In this document: one piece after another, positions 13,801 to 25,869 of the stretch
Position numbering within the stretch: position 1 is the first letter of the stretch
How the letters are laid out: the number at the start of each line of letters is the position of its first letter
Made by a program: the position numbers and the translations under genes
Notes under the pieces: model-generated
What the model saw: only the letters and a program-made list of their open reading frames with translations
Databases searched by the model: none
What the model was told of the DNA's origin: nothing
From: Colius striatus
Lineage: Eukaryota > Chordata > Aves > Coliiformes > Coliidae
DNA length: 64,000 bases
Direction: 5' to 3'
NCBI RefSeq assembly: GCF_028858725.1
Contig: NC_084767.1
Span: 2,655,501-2,719,500 of the forward strand

Positions 13801-16051
13801 ACTGCGTGGGACACGTGAGGAGAACCACAGCCCTTTCAGAAAGGCTGCTCTCAAACTAGAAACAACTCCACAACCTCACCAAAGTCCTCGTTGGGCAGCA
13901 GGGCAAGCTACTTTCTGCACAACTCATACATTTGAACCCTCTCACTTTGCCTTTAAGCCTAAACTCTGACAAATTTGGTCTTGTCGCTTTGTGAGGCAAC
14001 TGCTCACAGTTGCCCACTCCCCACCATCAGCCCTCAAACATCCACTCTCAGACCAAAAGAAATCCCACCCCACCCTCCTGCCTCTCTCACAGCCTTGGCT
14101 GAAGTAGCTCTCACAGAGTGCCCAGATGTTTAATCTCTGGAAGCACTTGAACATAATCTTAGAAAAAGCCGTGACGCTGAGCTGCAAGCTCTGCGGGGCC
14201 AGGGAATTTGCTTTGCTCCCAAGTGACTTCTGCCAGCACTTTGCTCAGAAAGAAGCTGAGGCAGGAGGCAGAGTGACATTTCAGATCTGCCCAAGAGCAA
14301 AGTGTCTCGTCCCCAACACGGGTAAAATGTAGAGCTTCTCCCGAGACCCCAGCCGTTGCCGTCAGTGCCCTTTCAGGTAGTGAGAAGTGCTTGCCAAAGA
14401 CAGGCTGCTACACTCAGGCACTCACTGAGTGCTCCTCTCTGCCCATGTGCCCACTCAGGGTGCCCAAGCACCTAGGCTTTTAACAGATCTTAAACAGAGC
14501 TATTATGCCAGAAGTAGAAGCACACGAACGGAGAGCAGCAAATGTCTTACCTACGCTGCCGGAGCGGGCGCTGCATCCCATTAGTCTTGCTGCAAAAGTG
14601 CACAAAGTGCTGGAGTAAATGAGGCTGAAGGAAAGGATGCTGAAAGATGGGGAGGAGGAATAAAAAGGGTAAAATGCAACAGAAATTTCCCGTGGATAAA
14701 TCACAGTCCCCTCCCCAGAGGAGATAATTGCAATTTTAAACGGGAACACGGTGGATCAAATGTAACATGGGCTGCAACGGAGCAGAAAATAACTGCTCAG
14801 GCAGGAGAAGGCAGGAATTACTATGAAAATTGTAAGGAGGCTAATGGGGAGATGAAAGTACATTACAATGGAAGGATCATTAATGCTCTGGAGAAGGCTA
14901 TTAATAGAGTTCCTTAAAGATCAGCCTAGAGATAAATTTTATTTAATGGTTTTTGTTAGTGATCTTGTCTTGGAAAATGGGAGTTTCTCTAAGGAAATGT
15001 ACTGGGGGGAAACTTGGGGGAAGTTGTGAACTGGACAAGGGACTAAGCACTACAGGAGGAGAACCAGAGGACCCAAAGAGCAACAGAAACACAACAGGCT
15101 GGCACCAGTTCATACACTTACACTGACAGCAAAAATTACTGAAAGCACCACAGGGTAAAAAGAAACAAACATCTGGCTCTTAGGGAACCCTGGGATGACT
15201 GCAACAAAACAAATGCAACCTGACAAGCCTTCACAGCAGAGATAGTGTCCATCAGAGCACTAGCGCCGCTGGAAAGGGCACTAGAAGGATGACCCAGAAG
15301 TGATGCCTTACTCTGGTCCTTCCCTGTCAAGAGGGTGATGCTGAATGGGGAACAGGTCCAGGCTGTGATAATGAGGATAATCAGGTAAACACAGAAGTTG
15401 CCTGGTGAGACAGGGCTGGAAGGGTGTCATTTATTCAGGCTGTTGATACAAAGGCTGCTATGGCAAACAGCTGCTCTACTTATTCCTACATCAAAAAGGG
15501 AAGGAACTCGCTCTGCCAAAATGTAACAGGAGCAGAGGATACAAGACCTGGTATTAAAGGTGGTGGGGAGTGTCCTGGGCAGGAAAACAGAGACAGATGT
15601 GGAGTTCCAGAGGGCTGATGTTCCAGGAGAGAGGCTTAAGCTGGATGCATTGCCCTGGGGACTGCTGACCCCAATGCCCCCTGTCCACACCAGCCCTCCA
15701 GCCTGTTTTTCCTACAAAGCCATGTCTGGAGACTCTGATCATTCAGGGGACTATTCCCAGGAGATAATTTGTGCAGGGGACATGGGCAAATGTCTCACAC
15801 CAGTGCCACAGTCAGAGTTGCAACACCCTGTGTTCAAGCTGGCAGGAACTGCTCCATCCCATGGAGGAACAAAGCCCCAAGGCTTTGCAGGCAGCTGGAC
15901 CCTGCAGCCCACATGTGCAGGACAAGTGCCCATGCCTGGCCTTCAAGAACCACCGAGAGCCTTGCTGCACTTGGGCTCCCCTGCAGGGACACCTCTGTCC
16001 TCTTTGTTTGGGGACCTTGGTTCCTTCCTTCCTTGGATGAGACAACACCTT
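7826..16051. other. Non-genic stretch between LTR and CR1
   Basis: About 8 kb with many short overlapping frames on both strands but no recognisable protein family, splice-linked exon set or RNA gene. A poly-A rich patch occurs at about 9400-9420. The section at about 14840-15420 has a faint resemblance to an old LINE and is listed separately. The remainder looks like unique intergenic sequence. Confidence 0.55.
14840..15420 (+). mobile_element. Possible ancient, decayed LINE remnant
   Basis: The stretch around 14935-15020 has the rhythm of the CR1/L3 reverse transcriptase segment that normally encodes an INDL...FADDTKLG motif: it carries GTTAGTGATCTTG, then GGGAGTTTCTC, then ACTGGGGGGAAACTTGG. 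The match is weak and the frame is lost. Alternative: ordinary intergenic DNA with chance similarity. Confidence 0.25.
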
Positions 16052-16336
16052 TTTTCTGTAGTGTCCAGCGATAAAACAAGGGGCAATGGACATAAATTGG
16101 AACACAAAAAGTTCCTCTTAAACACAAGGAAAAACTTCTTTGCTGTTCAGGTGAGGGAGCCCTGGCACAGGCTCCCCAGGGAGGGTGTGGAGTCTCTTTC
16201 TCTGGAGATTTCCAAACCCACCTGGATGTGTTCCTGTGTGACCTGGATGAGAGGAACCTGCTTTAGCAGGAGATTGGACTGGATGATCTCTGGAGGTCCT
16301 TTCCAACCCCCACCATTCTATGATTCTATCATTCCT
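16052..16336 (+). mobile_element. CR1 LINE 3' end (plus orientation)
   Basis: A 5'-truncated CR1 copy read in the sense direction. It shows the family's hallmark phrases: TCTGTAGTGTCCAGCGATAA, GGAACACAAAAAGTTCC, GGCTCCCCAGGGAGGGTGTG, then GGACTGGATGATCTCTGGAGG. It finishes with the short tandem 3' tail ATTCTATGATTCTATCATTC. CR1 copies are usually cut at the 5' end on insertion and carry no target-site duplication of standard length. No reverse transcriptase frame remains. Confidence 0.93.
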
Positions 16337-18439
16337 TCCACAGCTCAGCCCAGGGGTTCCATAACTCACTTGGAAGCACTTTCTACTCCCTGCTCATGAG
16401 GGGGAAAAATAAATGCCCATGTCTCGCCCTGAGCTAATTAGAAGAAGCAATAAGAAAGAAAACTACTCTGGCCACACCTGTAGCACAGGGCTGCACTGGA
16501 GGCTGCCTCATGGCCCTTGGTGAGTAGAGCCGAAGCCGAGCTTCAGCAGAGCTGGTGTGAAGAGCAGGCTGGTAACGTGTGGTAAAGCAGCCGTGTAGGA
16601 GGCTGAGATCCACCCACAGCCATTTCCAAGTGTGTGACTCCCCCTATAATTTAACCTGCCATTTCCACATGTTGGGAGCAGTGAAAAAAAACCCATCCCT
16701 TTCACTTGGAAATACCCTTCTCAGAGAACAACCTGTTCCCAAGGCTGCCGTCAGCAGGCAGGCAGCGGCTCAGCTCGTTCCACGCTCCTTTTGTGCCCGA
16801 ACAAAGAGCTTTCCATGGCGAGAGCCTGTGCTGCAGCAGGAGGTGAGGAGCCGCTCCGCATGCCACTGCCGCAGCTGAAAGCACCACATCCTTCTCCAGA
16901 CAGCCTTAACCCCAGCACCCACACTCAGATGAACCCCTGTCTGGCAAGGAGTTTGCTCTGCTCAGCAGAAGGCTTCCCATGGGCCAGTTCATCATTCCTC
17001 ATTCACTTTCAATTCCCTCAGAAGCAGCACGACTGCGGGTATCATCTCTAATCTCACCGGTCCAGTCCCCATCTCTCCACCATACAGCTCCTGGCAATCA
17101 GTGGTTATTTACTCATGCAGTCTCCCCGGTACTCTCTTGCCCTTGGCTCCTCGTGCCTTTAACCTTGAAGCAAAGACATCAATCATGTGAAGAGGATTTC
17201 AGCTTGCTCCACATCCTTATCTTGTTCTTGCAGGGTGAACTTAACTTTAAATTCCCACCTCTGTCCTCTGCCAAGGCTAGACCTTTTCCTTTCCTGAAGT
17301 GTCTTCTGTTTGCTCCATCTCTGCAGCCTCTTGCACCCTGCAGAGCACCAGCTCTACTTTTCTGCAGGAGCCCGGGAAGGGCTTCACTTCCATCAGCTGC
17401 AGGGAGCCTGAGGAGCTGGGACAGGCACAGCCCTCCCCCACCAGCGCATCGGGGAGGATGGGGGAGGCCCATAATCTTACCTGCAAACACAGAGGGAAAG
17501 ACAGCAGCGGTGACACAGGCAGTTGTGCTCCTCAGCCTTCTCCCAGCCTCCTCTCTTTTGTCCCTGCAGTGGCTGTTTCCCTTTAGAAGCCTTCCCAACA
17601 CAGGTGTTGCTTGCAATCCGACAGGAACTGAGGCCCCTTTGAATCTAGTTGCAGCGTGGGCTCAGAGAGCACCACAGTCAGCAGCTAAAAGCTCTTTTGG
17701 AGGCTTGAGGGGTTTGATGTGTTGTTTCTGCCCTTGCAAAATGCAGCTTTTTGTTATTTACATCCAGACAGAAACTAGGCATAAAAAGTGTACAAGGGAC
17801 GTTCTCCACTCTGCGTCCCTGTCCCATGGCAGAATCAGCTCCATCCAAACTCTCCCTGAAAAACAAATCTCTGTGCTGCCCCTTCAGCTGCAGAGGACAG
17901 ACCAGAGCCCTTTCCAGTCACCTGCTCCCCAGGACTTTACACCACTAACAAATGGGTTCCTCTTTCCTCCCAGGCTGCAGGAGCCGGTGTGGTTGTTGAC
18001 AGCAGAGACCAACACTAGGCAAAGTGCAGGTACCAAGGCAAAGTTTAAGGAGACTGACAGCCACTTCGGAAATTACACAGGGGTTACTAATTTTGCCAGA
18101 TTGCATCAGAAAAGCACACTGCTTTCTCAGGAAAACTCTTTCCTCCTACCCCCCTAGTCCCCTTTTTTTAGGACTTACTGAGTTAGCCAGTAGGAACTCG
18201 ATGCCTCCAAAATCCCTGCCCTTCTCTCAACACCCCTATGTTACGTGGTCACCCCTGGAATGGAGGGAGGCCATCTGGCAGGGACATGTGTGTCTGGCTG
18301 CCAAGGGAAAAATTCCAATTGAGGCTTAAGTGGGCTGGAGCATCCGGGGAGGTGCAGACATCTCATTTCTGGGGAGGCTGGAGGGGTGGCTCAAAGGACC
18401 TTTGCCCACTGCAGCTCCAAATTGGTGCTTTCTTTGCAG
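16337..18439. other. HRH2 upstream region with a long unexplained open frame
   Basis: No recognisable gene. A 392-codon plus-strand frame (16979-18157) is unusually long for DNA of this composition but has no domain I recognise. It is rich in Leu, Pro and Ser, which suggests low-information sequence. The stretch may hold promoter or 5' untranslated exons of HRH2, since the mammalian gene has non-coding upstream exons. No TATA-containing core promoter is evident. Confidence 0.5.
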
Positions 18440-18854
18440 ATTGTCCTCAGGAGGTGGGAAAACTTTGTCCCTTATGGAGCCCTGCTGACCACTGTCACCA
18501 ACCAAAGATCCAGAGTGCGTAAGACCCCCCCGGGACCTGACCCCATGGTTGCTCAGAGGAAAGGAGAAGGCAGGAGAGGAAAAGGGAGCAGCTGAGACCC
18601 ACAAGCCGTGGGAGATTGGCTCCAGCACTGAAGTGACAGATGGGGCCAACAGGCACAAGCGAGTCACAGGGCCACATCTTTCCCTGGACTGTGTCATTCA
18701 AAGCACACAAGGCTGAACACATGAAGTGACTCTGCAAGGTCACCATAGACCCCAGGTCACTTTGGAAAGGGCTTTAGGGCTTCCTGGTCAAGGCTCACTC
18801 CAGGTAGCTTTGGAGCTGGGGAGAGCAGGACTGCCCCATCCGTATGACTGCACT
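18440..18854 (+). other. HRH2: Probable HRH2 5' UTR part of the coding exon
   Basis: A good splice acceptor (GCTTTCTTTGCAG, AG at 18438-18439) lies 415 bp upstream of the receptor start codon. HRH2 orthologues have their coding region in one main exon preceded by 5' untranslated sequence, so this acceptor could begin that exon. An in-frame ATG at 18726 would add 43 residues not seen in other H2 receptors and is not favoured as the start. The exon boundary is an inference and could lie elsewhere. Confidence 0.35.
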
Positions 18855-19946
18855 ATGGAGCCATGTTCCAATGATACAAATTCTCAAAGCACAATGGAGC
18901 TTCCCCTGCAGCTCCTGGTTGGGTCCTGCCTCACCATCCTCATCGTGATCACTCTCTGCGGTAACATCATCGTCTGCCTGGCCGTCACCCTGGACCGCCG
19001 GCTCCGCAGCCTGACCAACTGCATCATCGTCTCCTTGGCCATCACAGACTTGCTGCTGGGCCTCCTGGTGCTGCCTTTCTCTGCCTTCTATGAACTCACC
19101 AAAGAGTGGCCCTTTGGCAGCACTTTGTGCAATATCTACACCAGCCTGGACGTCATGCTCTGCACAGCCTCCATCCTCAACCTCTTCATGATCAGCCTGG
19201 ACCGCTACTTTGCCGTCACCACGCCGCTGCGCTACAGCCAGCTGGTCACTTCCTCCCGGGTGACTGTGGGTTTGGTTGTTATCTGGACCGTTTCACTGAT
19301 GGTGTCCTTTCTACCCATCCACCTGGGCTGGAACACCAACGGGACAGCAGTCCAAAACACGGTCTCCGGCTGCAACAAGGAGTGCACGCTGGAGGTGAAC
19401 CCTGTGTATGGGCTAGTAGATGCCTTGCTCACCTTCTACATCCCTTTGGTCATCATGTGCATCACCTACTACCGGATCTTCAAGATAGCGAGGGAGCAGG
19501 CCAAGAGGATAAACCACACATGGTGCTGCAGCAGCAACGCCCCCATGCCACCCATGGTCAAGGAGCACAAAGCCACCGTCACGCTGGCGGTGGTGCTGGG
19601 AGCGTTCATCGTGTGCTGGTTCCCCTATTTCACAGTGTTCACGTACCGGGGGATGTGGGGGGACGGCAGAGTGAAAGGCACGCTCATGTCCATTGTCCTC
19701 TGGCTGGGCTACACCAACTCAGCTCTGAACCCCATCCTGTACGGGACACTCAACAGGGATTTCCGCATGGCATACAAGCACCTGCTGCACTGCTGGAGGA
19801 CAGGGGGCCCCAGGAGCTCCGAGGAGGCCCAGGACAGGGGCAGGAGCTGCAGGCACAGCCAGGACAGGCAGGAGGGTAAGCCCCTCAAACTGGAGATGAG
19901 GAACGGGAAGGGGATCTTGTTGACTGATGGAGCCCTCGAGAGGTAA
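18855..19946 (+). CDS. HRH2: Histamine H2 receptor
   Basis: Intronless 363-residue class A GPCR frame (human H2R has 359). It binds histamine at the plasma membrane and couples through Gs to raise cAMP. The N-terminus has an N-glycosylation sequon at N6, and seven membrane spans follow. Key residues are in place: the D99 amine anchor in TM3, the DRY motif at 116-118, D189 and T193 in TM5 for the imidazole ring, CWFPYF at 254-259 in TM6, and NPILY at 292-296 in TM7. C313 is a likely palmitoylation site, and the tail holds the family sequence GKPLKL at 341-346. The start at 18855 is chosen because it gives the usual short N-terminus; 18894 is a weaker alternative. The third intracellular loop is about five residues longer than the human one and carries a CC pair (224-225). 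The TAA stop lies inside a consensus splice donor, so an alternative C-terminus is possible. Confidence 0.97.
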   Translation: MEPCSNDTNSQSTMELPLQLLVGSCLTILIVITLCGNIIVCLAVTLDRRLRSLTNCIIVSLAITDLLLGLLVLPFSAFYELTKEWPFGSTLCNIYTSLDVMLCTASILNLFMISLDRYFAVTTPLRYSQLVTSSRVTVGLVVIWTVSLMVSFLPIHLGWNTNGTAVQNTVSGCNKECTLEVNPVYGLVDALLTFYIPLVIMCITYYRIFKIAREQAKRINHTWCCSSNAPMPPMVKEHKATVTLAVVLGAFIVCWFPYFTVFTYRGMWGDGRVKGTLMSIVLWLGYTNSALNPILYGTLNRDFRMAYKHLLHCWRTGGPRSSEEAQDRGRSCRHSQDRQEGKPLKLEMRNGKGILLTDGALER

Positions 19947-19948
19947 GA
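19943..19948 (+). other. HRH2: Splice donor overlapping the HRH2 stop codon
   Basis: The last codons read GAG AGG TAA GAG, so AG|GTAAGA forms a near-perfect U1 donor whose GTAA contains the stop. If used, the receptor would read into a downstream exon and lose its stop at residue 364. To my knowledge human HRH2 also has isoforms that differ at the C-terminus (359 and 397 residues). No matching downstream exon was identified here. Confidence 0.5.
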
Positions 19949-21774
19949 GCTTTCTTACACATGGTGCTTTGATGGCAGGCCTGTCCCCAGAGAGGAAGGC
20001 AGAGGTGGATACCCCACGTTGCCCATAAGCTTTTAAGCAACAAGTGGGAGATCCTTGCCCAGGCGAGTCTTGCTCTTTGCAGACACTCAGACATTCCACC
20101 TCACCAGCAGGAACCCAGCTTGTGTCCCTCCAGGACGGCAGCACAGGTCCAGCTACTCCAGCTTCACGAGTGGCAGGGCACCCCTGCACCCACCACCACT
20201 CACAGGGAGCACAAAGTGTCCCTGGCTCTGCTGGGGAACTGGGACAGGTTTGCCATCAGAATCTGCTGTACAGAACAGCATTTGGCCATCAGCTGTGGCT
20301 GCTCACAAAAAAACAGCCGTCTCCTGCTCTGGGGGGCATTCAGAAAAGGTGACTGCCCGTCATGAGGAGGGCATCAGGTTGTGAGCCCAGGGCTAGAGTC
20401 GGGGTACCCACAGTCAGGCTGTGAGTCCCTGCAAGAGCCAAGATCTGAGTCCCCAGCTGGCTGCAGAGCAGCTCAGGGGTTCACCTTCCCGGCTGAGCCA
20501 CTCACCCTCAGCATTTTGTCTGTCAGCTTGCGTCAGCAGCAAATTCAGCCAACAGCAAGTTCCATTCCCATCTCTGGAAAGGGGCAAGAAAAGCCAAAAT
20601 TAGGTTGGCAAATGTTTTTAGAAATACAAACACCATTTAAAGCTAGAGACAAAAATTCCCTCAGCATGTCACTGGGGTCCAGCCCCTCAGAGGGGTGAGG
20701 ATGCAGCAAGGGAGCAGGATGGGCACCAGGCAGGTGAGCTCTGTGCCAGGCTGTGGCACCAGTGTCCCCACAGGGCTAGGCGACCCCCACACCAGCCACT
20801 TTACTGAGAGACCTTTGCCCACCTGAGCATAAGGAGAATCGAACAGCACGCTGTATGCTGCAGTGCAAACTGCTGCTCCCGAGGCTTTAATCTAACTGCC
20901 TGATAAGCAGCCCAGAAACTTTCCATCCCCAGATAAGGAGCCCTTTGACTTCTCGTTCCCAGCGTGCCAGCAAAGAAGCCGAGCCCGTGCTCTCCCGCGG
21001 CACGTGCCCTTGATCCTGTCCCAGAAACACCATCTCAAGCTACTGAAAGGAGAATGTGGAAAGGTGAAGCAAAGGGCCATTTGTCCCCAAAAGGATGGGG
21101 AACCCATCTGTCCCCAGACTCTCAGCGTGCAGTTGCACAGTGCCAGCAGGGCTTAGCAAAAGCCCCAGCACAGGGACCTGGCATGTGGCTCCAGACTGGC
21201 TCACTCCTGTGGGGTGAAGCTCCACCACCATTAAAATCAACCCCAGTGAGTTTCCCAGCTGGATTTGCTTTACCCCTTTACCCAGGGGTAAAGGAGGTTG
21301 GAAGGATGATGGGGAGCAGCAGCCGGTGCCACATCTGTGCAGAAACACACAAGGCACGGGAACCAGGAAGCAAGAGAGAAAGACTCAGGCATGGGGACAT
21401 TTCTTGACCTTTCTAAATCCAGTCATCTCCTTCCCATCCTGCACATCACCACCACTGTGGTTTCTGCTCACAATCAGATAAGAGTTGTCAAGAACCAAAT
21501 GATCAGTTACTGCTTTTACTTTCTCTACTTCCCTTCTTAGCCTGCTCACTTGCACAGAAATGATGCACCAAGGATTGCTGGGGCCCCTTCCAACCCTTTT
21601 TGCCATAGTCAGATGCATAAACATCTGTTGTTGGCAGATGATCTGGATCGACTGATACCACACAAGACAGGTGGGGACTGGATTTACCCATACACCAAAA
21701 CCCTGCCAACCAATTCCACCCCAAGCACAAACCAAGCTGGTTCCTCTCCCCATTTCCCTTCTGCTTAGTCTTGT
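19947..21774. other. HRH2 3' flank
   Basis: Probably HRH2 3' untranslated and downstream DNA. No canonical AATAAA occurs here in a convincing setting; an ATTAAA is present at about 21231. No second gene or repeat family is recognisable before the CR1 fragment. Confidence 0.5.
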
Positions 21775-21862
21775 CAGTCCCATCCTCCTGACATCCACCC
21801 TTTAGGCACTTATAAGTGTTCACGAGGTCCCCCTTCAGTCTCCTCCAGGCTAAACAGCCTGG
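21775..21862 (-). mobile_element. CR1 LINE fragment (minus orientation)
   Basis: About 90 bp matching the antisense of the CR1 3' region: CCATCCTCCTGACATCCACC, then GAGGTCCCCCTTCAGTCTCC and TCCAGGCTAAACAGCC. The same phrases recur in the longer copy at about 23280-23350. It is an internal fragment without the terminal ATTCTATG tail. Confidence 0.85.
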
Positions 21863-22992
21863 TAACAGAAAAGCACCAACACAAATTGCTCCACAAACTC
21901 AAAGCTCACCCAAAAAAGAAGGACCAGAGCTCTGCTCACAGAAGCTCCTGGGGGGTGGACACCAGGCAGGCAGTACTTGGTGCTCCACAGAGCAAAGCCA
22001 GGCTCAACCAGGCTGGCACTGACCAACTGACCTCTTATTTCTTCTCTCTTCGTGTGCCATTTAACCCTTTCCAGCACCGGAGCTTCTCCATGAGTCTCAG
22101 CCAGCCTGCTGCCCTAGGACCCAGGTGTCCCAGCCTTCAGCTCCTGGCTGCCCACTTCCAAAATCCTGTGAGGCTGAAAGGAGAACACTCAATTTTCCTC
22201 AGGGAGAAACTCGAGGGCAGAAGCGAGGGCTATAGGGTGAGTATGGGGCCAAGGTTGCTGGGTGCAAACGAGGGGAGGGGGCAGTCACTCCATCCCAATG
22301 GTACTTGGCACAGAGGGTAATACCATCAGAGGTGCATCTTCCCTCCTCTCTCCAGCACCATTTACTCCCCAAACGCATCCCCCATGCCAGGGGAGGTGTG
22401 CTGGGCTGTGCCCACCCAGGCTGTCCTGGGAAGGCACCTGCATCCTGCCTGTCCCTCCACACAGGCAGCTGTGTTCAGCCCGTGCATTTCCAGCACGCTT
22501 CATTTTCATGCAAAACTACCTCAGCTGCACATAAACTGCCAATAGCTTTTTCAGGGATGCTGGCAGTGTTCCCAGGGTGAGGGGCTGCTGCTGCACTAAG
22601 CATTGCTGCTCTGTCCCAGCAGTGCTGGGCTGGATATGGCTGCCACGCATGGGGATGCCCCTCAGCTCCAGCGAGCCACTTGGTGCAGCCCTTCTCAGAC
22701 AAAGCCACACAAGGTCACCCTGACCTTCACATGCTGTACCTCCAACATTGCACACTGATAACCTGGTTTCTCCTGTATTGACTGTGCCCTTGGAGGGAGA
22801 ATACGGTCACTCACGTGCTGGAAGCTGGGTACACTTGTCCCTGCTGCACACTGAGCACTGCTTACCTTTGCCAAGGGCATGGCAATGGTGAAAGCCAGTG
22901 CCACCTGCCCACATGTGCAGCTGGGAGGGAGCTGGGGCTGCTACAGCACCACCAACCCCCATCCTCAGGCACAGCATCAGCCTGCACCTCTT
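21863..22992. other. Non-genic sequence between two CR1 copies
   Basis: About 1.1 kb with no exon, RNA gene or repeat that I can name. Short frames on both strands have no recognisable family. Confidence 0.55.
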
Positions 22993-23520
22993 GCAGGAAC
23001 TCACAGAATGGTGGGGGTTTGAAGGGACCTCTACAGATCATCCAGTCCAACCCCCTGCTAAAGCAGGTTCCCCTTGATCGGGGGGCGAAGGAACATGTCC
23101 AGGTGGGTCTGGAAACCTCCAGAGGAGATTCTCCACCCTCCCTGGGCAGCCTGTGCCAGGGCTCCCTCACCTAAACAGGAAAGAAATTTTTCCCTCATGT
23201 TTAAGTGGAACTTTCTGAGTTCCAGCTTTTGTCCATTACCTCTTGTTCTGTCACTGGACACTACAGGAAAAACGTGTCGCCCCATCCTCCTGATATCCTT
23301 TAGGTACAAGTGTTGATGAGATCCCCCTTCAGTCTTCTCCAGGCTGAACAGCCCCAGTTCCCACAGCCTTTCCTCAGAAGGAAGATGCTCCAGTCCTCTG
23401 ATCATCCTGGTTGCCCTGAGCTGGACTCTCTCCAGACGTTCCCTGTCCCTCTTGAGCTGGGGAGCTCAGAACTGGACACAGGACTCCAGATGAAGCCTCA
23501 CCAGGGCAGGCACAGTGCTC
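22993..23520 (-). mobile_element. CR1 LINE 3' end (minus orientation)
   Basis: A longer CR1 copy in reverse. It begins with CACAGAATGGTGGGGGTTTG and the ATCATCCAGTCCAACCCCC phrase, passes through GGCAGCCTGTGCCAGGG, and ends near GAACTGGACACAGGACTCC and CCTCACCAGGGCAGG. It is truncated at its 5' end (right side) and has no intact frame. It is the best preserved CR1 copy in the window. Confidence 0.93.
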
Positions 23521-25090
23521 AACCCCAGCAGTGTAGACACACAGCAGAGTAATCTCTGCTACTGTCACTTCCTAGCAGCAGGGATGGAGCTGATTCCAGC
23601 ACTCGGGTTTCATGCTTTCCCTCTCTGTGCTGTGCATATGTTCTGAAACACGTCTAGTTTCCGTGAGGTAATGGCAAAATACCAGCCATCCCCTGAGCAA
23701 CTGCTAATCTGATCTGCAGCGTGGGGGAGATGTTTGCAGATCTGAGGTCCTGACGTGACCACAGATTTCCTCTTTATGCCATGGGGGTGGGGACTGGAAA
23801 TGTTACCTTGCACTGGGCACTCACCTGAAAGACTCCCTAACCCATGTGCAGTGCAAGGGAGAGGGGCCATGGGAGAAGCAGCACTCAGGAGCACAGCACT
23901 GCTGACCCCAGGACACCTTCTTTTATCAAGCTGTTTGCAGAGGTGACAACCCCACAGCTGCTGGCTGGCCTGAGCCAATGGGAAGAACAGGCAGATAAAG
24001 TGACATTACTCAGAGGGATATTGGATGGTGGGTCCTGGGGTGACATGAGCCTGCTCAGCTCTACCCAAATATCAGCACTCAGCATATAGGTGTGCATTGC
24101 AGAGAGCATCCTCACAGTATCACACCATGGTATCTCTCAGGGAGAGCAATACAGCAACCCTTATGCTGGGAGTGGGGAATTGGAGGGGCTGGGGAAGAGA
24201 CCCACCTGCACCCTGCAATCCATTAAACTCCCTCTCTGTTCTCCTGCAGGATCCCTGCTCTGGCACACAGCATTTGCTCCATACCCAAAAGCTGATGGAG
24301 AGGCCTTTGCCTGCCCAAGTTTCTTCCCAGGAGGGTGGTGTGTTTGAAGAGCCCTTGGGGGGGCTGCAGAAGAACCTCTCCCCTGCCCCATCGGGGCCAT
24401 GACACCTCCAGCCTCGAGCCCCACACCAGCAGGCAGTGGTACCCGAGGAGCTGGGTTGGAAGCCAGCACATGCCCCTGGCAGGCATTATTAGGGCTGTCC
24501 CTGCTCCCTGGGTCAGCTTCACACGCCCTGTCCCGGGCCACTGCAAGAAGGAGAGAGGCCTTAGAGCCTGCTGGGCCGTGGGGAGACACAAAGCTGCTGG
24601 GGGCTGTCCCCAGGCTGTGCCCTCCCCAGCAGCTCAACACTAAGACTGCCAAAACAGGATGTTTCTGCGCTGAGTCTGTGCAGAAGTCATCAATGGTATA
24701 AAAACCTATTTAACACAGAGGGAAAATGAGATGATTCATTTATTCAGGCATGTTCTGTCCCGTGAAGAGCCTCCTTGCCCCGTGTATTCCCTGCTGCCCC
24801 ATCCCCATCCTTCTGCTGGGACAGACACACACACACAGCACAAGCCCCCCAGGACACGGGTTACAACCACCCTGGGCTGGGCTGGCACGCTCCCCAGAGA
24901 GGGCTTTGTGCTGTGGGACCAGCTAGATGATCTCCCCTAGTCCCTGAGCTGGGGAGGAAGGAGAGGGTAAAGCAGTAAGGACCAGATAGGAAAGAAACAA
25001 ACCTGGATCTCCTGCTGTGCTGCGAGACAAGAGTCTTTCCTCCTGGAATAAGGCTGACCCACATCACCCCCAGTCACAGCACACTCGATC
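23521..25090. other. Non-genic sequence
   Basis: No gene or named repeat is recognised. A short (CA)n run lies at about 24827-24838. Short frames on both strands show no family features. Confidence 0.55.
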
Positions 25091-25099
25091 CACACCCCA

Positions 25100-25470
25100 C
25101 CGCATCCCCAGAGCACCGAGGGGGCGGGCAGACCTCCGTTTGCCGGAGCCCCCCGGAAAGGGAGGGTGCAGAGCTCCTTCTCGGGTGCCCCTCAGCTGCT
25201 CTGGAACACTCCTGCCCGAACTGTCCCGACCACAGGGTGGGGATGTGCCTGGAAGGGGCGCCCAGCACAGAGCCCGAAGGGGAGCGGGCGCGGCGGAGCG
25301 CGGGCTCGGAGATGCCCCTGTTTGCTGCCGGGCATCTGTCCGCCCGACCCCCACGAACACCCCAGACTAGGGGCCCCAAACCCACCCGTGCCCGGGCAGG
25401 GCTCCGCTCCGGCACAGCGCATTCCGTGCCCGCCGCCACCCCAAGAGCGCCCACCGCTGTTGGTGTCACC
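25100..25470. promoter_or_regulatory. CpG-rich island, candidate promoter
   Basis: A GC- and CpG-dense patch (for example GGGCGCGGCGGAGCGCGGGC near 25285) in DNA that is otherwise CpG-poor. In birds such islands usually mark promoters. It lies between HRH2 and CPLX2 and could start a distal CPLX2 transcript or a non-coding RNA. No TATA box and no clear paired first-exon donor were picked out, so direction is unknown. Confidence 0.4.
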
Positions 25471-25869
25471 GTTTGTGGGTTTGGCCCTTCTGCTAGTAAT
25501 CACCTATTGCAAAGAGCAAACGGCTCCCAGACAGCAAGGAGGGTCGAGGGAGAGGTGTGCCCCCCAGCACCCAGCCCGGGCTGTGCTGAGCCCCTCCAGA
25601 GCACCCGCAGGCAGGGAGAGACCCGCAGCGAGGGGATGCCCTGGCAGGCAATGCTCCCTCCCTCAGTGCCCTGGGGACAGGGAGCTGCTCTGGGGTGAGC
25701 CCCCCCACAGCATAAAGGGAAATGACCTCATCAGCCCCTTCCTTCGCAAAGGGGCAGGAAACGAGTCCCCGCAGCCCAGAACGCTGAGTCTTCCCCAAAC
25801 CAAGCAGGTCCTGCATCACCTGTAGCATCCACACTTCCCTCCAGCCCAGGGAAGAAAAATTGGCAAATA

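Noticed and set aside
18726-18854. In-frame upstream ATG extending HRH2 by 43 residues
   Set aside because: The extension has no resemblance to H2 receptor N-termini, and the start at 18855 gives the family's usual length and an N-glycosylation site.
19106-19879. 257-codon plus-strand frame inside HRH2
   Set aside because: It is an out-of-frame shadow of the receptor coding sequence.
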